From Apostichopus japonicus (taxonomy: Eukaryota; Echinodermata; Holothuroidea; Aspidochirotida; Stichopodidae), in NCBI RefSeq assembly GCF_037975245.1, contig NC_092578.1, forward strand, positions 18,113,821 to 18,177,820: a DNA stretch of 64,000 nt. The letters run 5' to 3'. The notes beneath the pieces were generated by a model. The model worked only from the letters and a program-made list of their open reading frames with translations, had not been told where the DNA came from and did not search any database. This document shows, piece after piece, positions 13,501 to 25,500 of this stretch; the stretch's first letter is position 1; the number at the start of each line of letters is the position of its first letter. The translations under genes and the position numbers were made by a program.

Positions 13501-16500
13501 ATCCTGTACTTCTGCTCATGCATGGAGCCTTAGTACAGGGGGGGGGATTCTACTTGTACTCATACTGGTGATGTTGTACTCATACCAAAACCTGTTAGTA
13601 CCTCTAAGTTGTGAGAGTGTGCTGGTTGTATATTCAGTTTCAAAAGTTGATGATGATGGTGATGATCATGATCATGATGATGATCATGATGAAGATGATT
13701 ATGACCATGATAATGATGTTGAAAAATATAGTCAAATTCCTGTCTTTTCAAATCTTTTAGGATCTCAACCATATCTGTGACCAAGTTTGTGGGCGCAAGT
13801 TAAACTGCGGAGTTCACTTCTGCGAGGAGTTTTGCCACATTGGGGACTGTACTCGGTGCCTCGAAGCAAGTGAGTATAAACGTCCAATATCTCAATGCTA
13901 ATGGAATCAGTGTTTTAGCTAGATAGATGTTAGAAATACTTTGCTTGTGGTCTGTGGGTGAAACATGAGTACTATAGATATCAACTTTTTCACAGAAAAA
14001 AGGAACAATGTTGATATGTCAAGCTGTGTAAGTTGGCAGTCTCGAAATCAAAGTACATTTATAAGTTCATTTCAAAATATGCTAAGTCAAGAAAAAATTT
14101 GAATGCACCTTTTATTGTAGAGTTAAACACCATTCTTGGGTGTCATTCCTTAAATTTGGTAAATATTTTATCTTTTATTTTTGCATGAAACACTGGTTGT
14201 AAATTTGGTCATCATGAAAGACGTAAAAATGCAGTTCTTGAGAGGAATGCATTGGCTCCATCAGCTGCAAAACATATTGTGAATAAACAAATGGACGATA
14301 ATCGTCAGAGTTTGAAAACCAAAAGCTCAATAGAACTAACTCTGCTTTTAAAATTTGTTTCAATGTCATTGTATGTTTTAATTATACCTCCAGGTTTTGA
14401 GGAACTCACCTGTCATTGTGGTGCTCAGACTATGGAACCACCTATTCCATGTGGTGCTACGCCACCTCCCTGTGATTACCCCTGCGCCCGCTACCATCAG
14501 TGTGACCATCCCATACGCCACACATGTCATAACGATTCCCAGTGTCCTCCGTGCGTGGAGCTTACCTCAAAATACTGTTTCGGTAAACACGAGGTAAACG
14601 CCTTATTCTTTCCTTTAATCTGTCCTTAATTTCTGAAAAACCTGAGTCTGAACTTGGTATCAAAATCGAGTGCTTCATGTTTTTATGTTTTTATGCTTTT
14701 ATGCTTTTTTTATGTTTTATGTCTATATTTATTAAAATGCTAATTTTGTTTTGTAATGGAATATGATTTTGAAAATTGTGAATTTTAAAATGTTAAGCCT
14801 GGTAACATTAGCTAATGGCATGGGATATTGTGTCGACGCAAGTGCTGTCGACATTCTACAGTGAAAAATATCAAAACATTTCTATTTCTTCCTGCAGTTG
14901 CGACACAACCTTCCGTGCCACATCAAGGACATTTCATGTGGTAAGCCGTGCATTAAACCCTTGGTCTGTGGAGCACACACGTGCCAGAAGACATGCCATA
15001 AGGTTAGTATCTCTCTTCAATTATTTCTTCTCTCCGATAAGTCCTATTGAGTCAGAAATCAAGAGAGAAGGCTTACCTTAGCATACGTTGCATGTAGATG
15101 TGTGATATTGAGTGCATCATGTGTATAGTTGTTAGTAGAGGTCAAAGGTTATCTGAGGTCAGTAGAGGGCCAAATGTGAAATGAAGAGCCCTCAGGAGCA
15201 CCTCTGGTTACCCCTATAACAGCCAGAGTGGAAAACTGTCTTTTGTATTTATTAGGTCAGATTAGGCATGGTGGACTGGTGCTCCCTTGTCAGTTGCCAG
15301 ATGGTAGAGCACAAGACGTGCTACCCTTTTCTTTGCTGTGTTCTATTGTTTTATAATTTCCCAGTCAGTTTACCCCCATCATTCAAGTAATACAGTACAA
15401 CATCCAAATTTCTCTTGCAATCCCTGTTTTGCTGCTTTCTGGGTAAAACCTAATGAAACTGGGTGTGATTCATGGTTAGACGGTGTGCAAGCTACCGTGG
15501 CATCTGACTGGTGCCCCCCCCCAAGCAATGAAATGGCTATATAGGGTGTCACCATCAACTAAGGGATTGTTGGGTACAGTAGTTCAGTTGGTAGAGCTCA
15601 GAGCTTTTAATATCGAAAGAGGTAATGCTCCTCTTGCTCTAAGCAATGGTGAACTGATATTTAACAGTTATATCCTCTCAGTGAACAATGTAACCCTATT
15701 TACCCCTCTGCTGATACCATGGTTAGGTTTGCAGTGAAGGAACATTCTGGGCTTTAACATACGTCAAGGTGTATGTCATGTACAATAGGTACTTGGAAAC
15801 AGGTATCTTAAATGGTCAAATGAATGACATATTGTCTATTTTCTTATGACTTTTGCATTATGAGAGCATCAGGTTTGTTGACTATTGCATCATCAGTGCA
15901 TCAGGTTTGTTGAATATTGCATCATCAGAGCTCTCCTTCTCTTCCTCACAGGGACCATGTGAAGAGGGAGGCGTTTGCACTCAGCCCTGTACTGTCCTGA
16001 GATCCGATTGTGGCCATCCATGTAGTGCACCCTGCCACGTTGGATTAGCTTGTCCGATGGTGTGGACCTACTGCAAAGCAAAGGTGAGTCACCGTCACGG
16101 GGGAATCTATTTCTCCCGAGACCTTCAGTTTGTACAACCAACTTGGGAAGCAACGTGATGACAGGGGGCATATCGGGATTAACCTCCTCTGAAAATTAAT
16201 GCCGATTTTTATGTGTGTCAAAAGTCGCTGATAATACTCCCTAAAGCAGAGCTTAAAATACATCGAATACTGCTAAAATTAGCAAATACTGCTAAAATTA
16301 GCTGTCCTCTGGATAACTTTATCGACAAGAATAGAAGTCACTCTGCTAATTGTTATGAAAAACAGAGAAACCATCAAGTAATGAAAGAAAAACAAAAACT
16401 AATTAAAATAAATGAAAATAAAAAGAAAGCTAATGTGTTTGGTGTTGGAGCTTTAATAGCAGAAAAAGATAATTAGGGATACTAATTAATGAGAAGGTAT

Positions 16501-19500
16501 TTAAATGGATGGTTCTATGGCATGTCAAATTACCCACTCTGCTTGGTAACCTAATTAGTAAGCTCTAAAAATAGAAAAATGGCGGGGTGGGGGGGTTATT
16601 GTGGGTCTTTGTTTTCTTCACTTTTTGAGAAGCCTGTACACTGTTTATTTAGGTCAGCTGAATTCCCCCTAACAAAAAAAACTTGCTTTCTTTCTTAATT
16701 TGTAAGCAGAGCTTACTGATAAAGGTTACCTTCCCCTAGAAGATAGCTAGAAAATGATTCCACCTGGAATGTGATAACAATTTGAAGTCACTGTTAAAGA
16801 TACTCACATATATCAAAGTTCTGGCTAGTGGGTGGGGGGTGTAGGGGTGGCGATTTGGGAGAGAATTGGGGGCGGTTAAGATTTGGTTTCAGTGGATTAT
16901 AAGTATCATTCCTTTGGTGAGGATAGTACTAACGGTAGTACCTCTTTCTAATCGAATGGAATTTAGAGAAATGTTTTTCACCATGGTATCGTTTATTTTT
17001 TATTTTTAAACTTTCATTTATCAACGTAAAAGCACTGTGAATGACGATGTCTGTTTCGCCCCCAAATTTTCACATTGAATGTCAAAGTTGAGATTTAATT
17101 CCGTACAGCGCTAATTGGATTGTCAAACGTGATTTGGTGAATCGTATGTCAGAGATAATGAACCAATTACGCTTTTCACAGTTAATCTCTACTCTGTCTC
17201 TTAAAGCCTTTAGTATGATTTGTTGAGGTAGGTATTCTTTCCAGAATTATTTATAGGTAAACTTAAGGTCTTCGGTACGAGAATGGTGTCATTTTACAAA
17301 CATCAACAATTTTGTGTGTCTTGAGTGGTCATTGGTTCATGTGATAGTGAAACGAATCAACTTAATATAATGTTACTTACAAAACTTAAGTCTGGTCCAG
17401 TGGCTTAGAAACTTGGGTCTTGCCGCCATAAAGGCACTGGAATTTTTTGCCGTAGGGTTCAGTTAGAATTTAAACATGATGAGTTAATAAATAACTATCG
17501 TCAGTCAAACAATTGGCATGTTTTCGATACCTGCAGTAATGTTAGCCCTGTATCGCTGCTAATTATCGGCAAATATATATTTATTGGGCTGCTGTGCTCA
17601 AAAGCCTGCGCAGTAACTCATGTGAGCCGCAATTCAGGGAAAACGCCGAAGAGAGAGAGAGAGCTTGATTTTAGCCACTGGATTTATATTTGCACTTACA
17701 AAGTTTAGCAAGTGGCAAAAGTTTTTAAAATTATATGCCTGTGACTTAACTGTCATATGCAGCTCATAAATTGACCTTTTACTCGGCACTTTCATTCCCC
17801 CCACACCTGCAGTCAATTTATGTCAATAATTAGGAATGCTGGGGAAAATGCATTATGGAAGGAACTAGTTCAACTAAATTCAGGCATTATAACCAACCTT
17901 AGCCCGTTTATGGGATGTTAAATTTGAAGCAATTAATTTGGGGCTTGACTGGAAAGGGCTCCTCAAAAATAGTATAATTATCTACGGAATCTCTGTTTGA
18001 GAGCATCTAAACAAAACGATTTCACATTAGAAAAAAACTTGATCTGAAGGTAAGCTAGAATTACTACTTCTTGTGCTATAACATTATTACATTAAAGAAA
18101 TAAAAAACAATGGTTGGTATCAAATCAATCAACCCAAAAGGGATAATCTAAAAATAACTTGAAGATGTCAAAAAATTACAAAATTCTGTATATTTGACTA
18201 TTTTAAGATATGTTTGGACTTAGGGGTAATGCCACGGTATCCTCTTCTCCCATGCCTAGCAGTACGTGTAGTAGCATAAGAGAGCCTACCAGGGATTCTA
18301 GCCCCCCTGGTTCTTCTGTCCGCCCCTCCTGAACCATAGTATTTACTTCACTCCTCGCTTACCTGTCTCCTCACAACCTTAGCACCTTGTTCTACCGTGC
18401 CTATAAAGTCCTGGTAAAAGAATAACACTGTGCGCCCTCTTTGACCCGACCTCCCGGTCACTGCCCTTCCTTCTTATTCTACCATTCAAAATGTCTCACA
18501 CGAATTTCTTGTGAAAAAGTTTTCCTTTGGATTTCATCTTGGTTTTTCGTCTATATCATGTATGACAAAGTGTTCTGTTTCTATTTATATCAGGTTGAAT
18601 TAAAGTGTGCGTGTGGCAACCTCTCAGGGATGGTGATGTGTATGAGTGGAGCAGACGAGACCCAGCTGCAGAGGTAAATTAATTAAAATGATAAAGAAAT
18701 AAAAAAAAATGATAGGTAAAATGATAAATTCTTCAGCATGATGTTCCTCGGGTTGATAAATTGGTGTTACTCTGTGTTCGTTAAAAACGTCCATTATCTA
18801 ACGGGTCGTCAGTAAAGTTAGGAAACGTTTTTTGTTGCATTAATCGTGTCACAAAACGGAAGGAAGTTTTGATCGTCGTTGTTGTAAAAGGCCCTTCACT
18901 TTTTTCAAAGCAGATATTATCACATCGCTGAGGTGTACAACAACAATTTCCATAGCAGATGAATGAAGGTGTGACTTAATTTATAAAATTTACCAACTCG
19001 ATTTGACCTATTGTTACACCTTTACTTTTAAAGTTTCTCAGTTGTCATATTGATGCATCTTTTTCTGTTGGTCTCTTTCACCCCCTCCCCCTCTCCACCC
19101 TCCACCCTCCACCCTACACATGACTGTTTTAATAGGACATCTTCCGTCATGGCTAGCAAGATGCACGATCTAAAGGCAACCGAAGGAGTTGATATCACAG
19201 AAATGATGCCAGGGGGAAGAAAAACGTAAGTAGTGAAAGCGATATTTGAATTATCAGAAATGCTAACATTTGATTGGTCTATCTGTCTGTCTGTCTATCT
19301 ATCTATCTCAAGTTGGTTAGCATCATGTTTGATCTCTAGAATAAGGCAAAATGTCACCAAAAACAGGACTAGTATTGTTCGAAACAGGTGACAAACGCCT
19401 ACAGTGGAATTACGACCTTCCTTGCCGGTTTCGAACCTCTGGACGTACAATCAGCGTCCACAGCTGACATTGCTGTTATAGGTACTGACAAAACTTCTTC

Positions 19501-22500
19501 TTACAATATAATCTTCGATTGTCAATTCATTGGTTGGTTATTTCTCCCGATGCTAAGCAGCTGAACAGGTTTTGATCTTCATGTTACTTCTCTTACATTG
19601 GTTCACATGTACGCTGTCGATTTGATCTCACTCGACTGACGAGAAAAAAAGAAAGAAGGAACAATAAACAGACAGACAGATAACCACACAAACATATAGA
19701 CAGACAAAGTAAAACAAATTTGAGACAATTTCTGTCGGACATGTACATCTTCCTCATCAATAACATTTTCCACCCAAATTGAAAAAAAAACATTATTATG
19801 GCTCGTTATAGAGGCTTATACCTGCAAAACAAAAACCTCCTCATTGAATGTCAGCTAATGTGTATTACTTTTTATTTATGTGTATTACTTTTTATGCCCC
19901 CCCCCCAAGAAAAACAAAAAAAATTGTATAATATGAGGAAACATTATGATATGAAACACAATAATAATAATAAAGACAATATTAATAATTCTCTTTTTCA
20001 GTTTGGAGTGTAACGAAATGTGTGCCATCATCGAAAGAAATCGGTGAGTGTGAATTTGTTTAAATGAAGCCTACTTATAGATTGTATTAAGATGAATATA
20101 CTCATTTCCTGTGGCGTGGGAGTATCTCAACTTTAAATTATGTGTTTTATACTTTGTTGACTTCGTAGGGATTTGCTTCTTCGTAATTAGGCATCAAATT
20201 AAGGCTAATTTGTCATTACCGAAGGTCTTTTTTTGAATTTTTTTAATATTTGTTTTTGATTCTTGCCAAAGACCAAAGGTTTCTATGTTCGTAATGGTGC
20301 ATGGGTGGCTTGTAAACATTTTTATCTTCAAAAGTAAACTTTAAGGTAGGATGAACTTAATACTTGGGTGTGTGGATCCACCTTATAGTGCGTACAAGTA
20401 CCATATATTATTCTGTGAAGGTCAAAAGGTCATGTGAGGTAAGACAGTGGTCAATTGTAAGAAACTTTGTAAAGCATGATAATTCCAAATGGTAAAAAAA
20501 CTTGATGAACTTAAACATAATATGTGGATTTGCCTTTATGAGCACAGGGAACCAGATCGCTATCCCTGAAGGTCAAAGGTTATTTAAGTCAACAGATTTC
20601 AAGCCAGAAGACTTTCCTTGTAACTCTTTTCTTCATAATAATAATAATATTAATAAAAACAATATTAATCAACAGTTATTTTTTAACATGTCAGTCATTA
20701 TCTAAGTATTTCTTTACTTCACTCTTGTGGGAACTGCAGTTTCATGTGGTCGTGTGCTCAAAATTCGACCAGCAGTTTGCAGCATTTTTCCCTTTGTTGA
20801 AACATTTATTTGTCACGTCGCTTAACGTGTCACAGCAAGGGATATTCCAGTGGCTGAAAATTGAAATGATTTGAGAACAATGCTGAACAATGTTCTGTAT
20901 CTCTAGATCAAAACCACATCCTCATAGCATTTTGTATGGATATCAATGTTTCAAAAACAATTTTTTTTTCTGGTGGGTTATGTTGTGAATCCATCTGATG
21001 AGTTTAATACTGTTAAGCTGAAAATGCTAAAATATCTTATAATAAATATGTAATAATATTTAACGCAGTGATTCGCAGAGGAAAAAGACATATTTCTACC
21101 AAAGAGTTTGATTTGAAACAACGTTTCTAAATCACAGAGAACCTTGACAGCAGAGCTAATATTCCAAATGTGTCAGGTATCGAAGGTAAATGAAACAAAC
21201 AGATTATGCGAGGAAAGCCAAAAGATTTGCCGTTATGACGGAAGGGACCAACACTGTGATAGGCTCCAGTGCAGGATCCAGGGTACAGCCAGCCAAAATA
21301 GGTCCAAAATTCAAATCAATCATATCTCGAGTTGGGAACAATAATATGGGCTTTTCATCTAACAATATGCAACATTTTTTCTTATTCCATATAAATGTCA
21401 CACTATCTGCCACCGGAATATCCCTTATTTGCAGATTTTTATTTCTGTTAGCGAGTTGAATTTTTAGTTTAGTTTAGTAGAAAAAAAAGGATCAGGAGGG
21501 ACACTTAAGTCCCCATCAAGGACCCTATAGAGAGAGAATAAAAAAACTGAAGACACAAACACTCAGACCTGATTACAATGATTAAAGTGCTTGTGCAAAG
21601 CATTCTTGAACCCATTCACACTACTTGCAAGTACAACTCTCTCAGGCAAACCGTCCACTTGTTCACAACCCTATTAGAAAAAAAGTTATGCCGAATATTA
21701 ATCCTACTATGTGACTTTTGGAGTTTAAGACAATGACCTCTGGTACAACTACTGTTAGCAAACATGAAAAAGTCGGTAAAGGATAAATTGTCAAAACCAT
21801 ACACACTCTTGAAAACCTGAATCAAGTCCCCACGTAACCTCCTAAGCTCCAGTGTTACTTTCTTAAGCTTCCAATGTTATTTTTTGGGCCAATAATCAAA
21901 GAAGGCCCGTTTTCCTGATGGAATATTCTTCTATTTTTACAGGAGAATGGCAGAAGCTCTGCAAGTGAAAGATGCAGAGTTGAGACCTGATGTTGGTGCT
22001 CCCCAGTACTCTGACTTTTTAAAGGATATGGCAAGGTAATTTACTTAATGGAACTTTTGCATATCTTCTGTAATATATAAAATTTTGGGGTTCTGAAGGA
22101 AGAGGTTTAACAAAAAAGAAAAAAAAGCTATAAAATGACACCCAAAATATTATCATTTTTTTCTTTTTCTTTTGATAAGTCACTTAAACTACATGATTTT
22201 GAGCTAACCACCCTGCTGCGAATTTATTCCCAGGGGGCATAAATACCATCTAATATGAACTTGGGACATTTTTCATGTTACTCTCTAAAAGTGCTTAAAA
22301 TTAAATATGAAGTCCTCCTTAAATATGTCACAAACATTAAGCGACCCTTTCTTCAACTTTCATTCCTTTTCCAAATTTCAGGCATTGATATGAAACCTTT
22401 GTACATTCTGTATTTGTGATTTTTTTAGATTTTTTTTTTTTTTACTATTTCCTAATTCTGGAATCCTCTCAGTAATATGTAAGGCTTCGGGAAAAAGAAA

Positions 22501-25500
22501 CCCATTTATCATCAATTTTTGCTAGAGGGTTGGAAGCTATTGGTCATTTTTTTAACACATTTTTTACTTTGATCCTGTTACGTTAGTATTGAAGATAAGA
22601 GTATTAAAAGCATAATCCTCCGTTTTTGTGTGGTTTCCCCACGTGAGTTGACAAAATGTTTACAGTGTTTGATACACATCATCGGTACAATTGTTTATGC
22701 AAATTGTTAGATAAGACATCTTGGGGGAGGGGGGGTGGTTAACTTGCAGCATACTTGTTTACCTACCTCAGTGTATAAATTAATCAATAGTTATTCATTA
22801 TTAATCAATAGTGATGAAATATTCAACTCTCAATCCAATATATCAGCTGTTTTCTAGCCTTTGTACACAAGCATATAGAAAATGCAAATTAGATATCATA
22901 GGTTCAACGTCCTGTCTGGGGAGCTGTGATTTTGTAAACAAATCATTTAGTCCCCACTATGATCAGAAACGTTTCACTTTCTTTGCTTTTCATATTTTCG
23001 ACAAGGTAGAATGTTTAAGGTAGTGACTCTGAAACCAATACCATCATTATAGCTTACATTGCATTACGTAGAGCATACGTTAGAATCAGCATTTTGTAAA
23101 CCCATTGCCATCACAAAAAAATTAGCATTGTAATATTTGGATGAAATCATATTAAGAACCTGAATTGCTTGCTGATGTCATAGTTAGCCTTGATTAAGCC
23201 TTCAGCCCTGTACGTGAAGAAACATTAAATATGTGATATATCCCGAATGGAATATTGGATATTTTTTCTTAAAATAGGCTGTTTTGGGAAAGATGTTCAT
23301 GACAGTTAGCTTTGTTGTATCTTATAGATCAGCACTTCAACAGTAATATTTTTAATTTTTTTTTTTTCACTCCTTTAAGAAATTTTCAGAGACCATTGAT
23401 TCAATAACAATTTGGCAAGGCTTATTTCATGTTTGAGAAGCGTGTCTCTTTGATAATCTGAATTTTCAGGTGAACTTGGGCAATGAGGTGCCTGAGGGTA
23501 GGAAAATGTTAGAAATTGATAAAGTCTTTTTTCCAATATAAAGTTTATGTTTGACTTGATTTCAAGATATTTTTGTCACAGACTTGGAATATCAGATGGA
23601 AAGGAGGAACAAGAGTCAGTTGTTTATAAGTACTATACGTTGCTCCATATTTTTTAAATCTTTTTTTGTTTTATTCGAGTACAATGAATCTTCATCTAAG
23701 TCTTAATGGCAAAAGGTAGTCAAACAAATACCGAAATACATATAAATGATAAAGGACTGTACGTGTTTGAACCGCTCTGTTTAAAACAGGATTTTGTGTT
23801 TGTTTCGGAAGTTTAGAAATTTTTGGGCAAATTTCTTCTGACTGAAGGCAATCAGCAACTTTGTTGTACCGTGAATATTACTGCGATGGTCTTATCTGCA
23901 TGCGTTGTCTCTGGATGGTTGGTATTACGTGAATTAGCAAAATAAACAGACAACGGTTACATGGCCCCCCCTAGAATGTCTTCTGATTTTACATAAATAT
24001 CGTGACATATCTGTCATTAAAACGCTGAGTATGTACTCGTTTGATACAGTGATCATGTAGCGTGGTTCATGAAACGTAATTCTTGGAGCAAACACAACAT
24101 TTGGTCTCTGGACGGCTGAACGTGAATTAGCAAAGTGAAGGACGACTGAACATCACCCCCTGGAATGTCTCTGACTTTCCACAATCACAAATGTCTGTCA
24201 TTGTATTGTTCGGAAAGTAGGAAGGATCGTTAAAATAACATTATTACAACTTATTTTAAGTCATTGGTCTTAAACTCGCGAAAGATAACCTGCTGATGAG
24301 ATGCATCCCTGAATTCAAATATAATAAATTCATATATATAAAAATAAGCCATAATTTTCCCTGTTTTTTTTATTTGTCTTGTTCCTTCCAGGAAAAATCC
24401 ATCTGTCATCATTTCAGTTGAAAAAGGCCTGAGCAATCTGGTGCATTCAGTCCAAGATGTAAGTTTTACTTTTCATTCGTTTGATCTGTATGTATTTGGT
24501 GGTAACTATATAAAGGTTAGACTGGTCAGATTGTTGACTGACTACACCTGTCAAAACCAATGGGTACACAGGGCGTTGTGGTCAAGTGGTTCAGGCAGTG
24601 GACTTGTGATCTAAGGAGTACAGGTTCGAGCCCTGGCCAGATCATTGCCTTGTAGCCATGGGAAAGGCACTTTATCTCCATTGCCTCTCTTCACCCAGGT
24701 GTATGAATGGGGACTTGTGAGGTAACTTGTAAATATAGTTGTGTGCGCCGGTTTGTGGCTGCATCCTATGGGAAGTCCCCCGGGAGACACGTGGCTGTGG
24801 TGCACTGTGGTGCCCCAGGAGAGGTTGTTTGAATTGTGCACCCTTTGGTGTGGAGGTGTGACAAGTTACCAATGACCAGGGTTAAGTACAGCGCGACGAG
24901 ACTTGATTGTAAGTTGCGCTATATAAGAACTGAGAATTAATTAATATTTATTTTGATCTGGTGTTTTAGTCAGTCACCACCCAGCAAAAGGAGTTTACTG
25001 GTGGTATTTATAAATTTGCTAATTTGAAGTTAAATAGTTTGTTTAATTTGTATCTTGCCGTGCACACCTTGAAGCAGATTGGTTTAGGATTGTAACATGA
25101 CGATTTCAAGCCCCCACAGAAACACTACTTCAGGGAGTATTGTTAGGTTATTAATACTAGAAATCAGAAATGATGCTTAACTTGAAGCCACAACAACAGT
25201 TAATTTTTGGTAACAGTATTAATGTCTATATGGTTATAGGTCAGTGTTAGGTCTTACAACTGTGTCACGGTAGATATGCCAAGGTCGAGGATTGTAAGAT
25301 GTGATGGGGGGAAAGTTTTTGTCATTTAGTCATCATGCTATTTGCTAACTATCAGACAATTAAATGCACCCTGGGATAAGAGATTGTTGCATGGTGTGCG
25401 TATGGAAAGATTCATACACATTCACTCAGGGTTGGATCTGTCCTTGGAATGCAGCAGGGTTGTCAAGTTCAAGAGACGATAAATAATGCAATCCACTTGT

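Noticed and set aside
24571-24650. Functional tRNA gene at the head of SINE A
   Set aside because: The stems are imperfect, no acceptor stem closes, and a homologous copy with the same long body shows it is a SINE.
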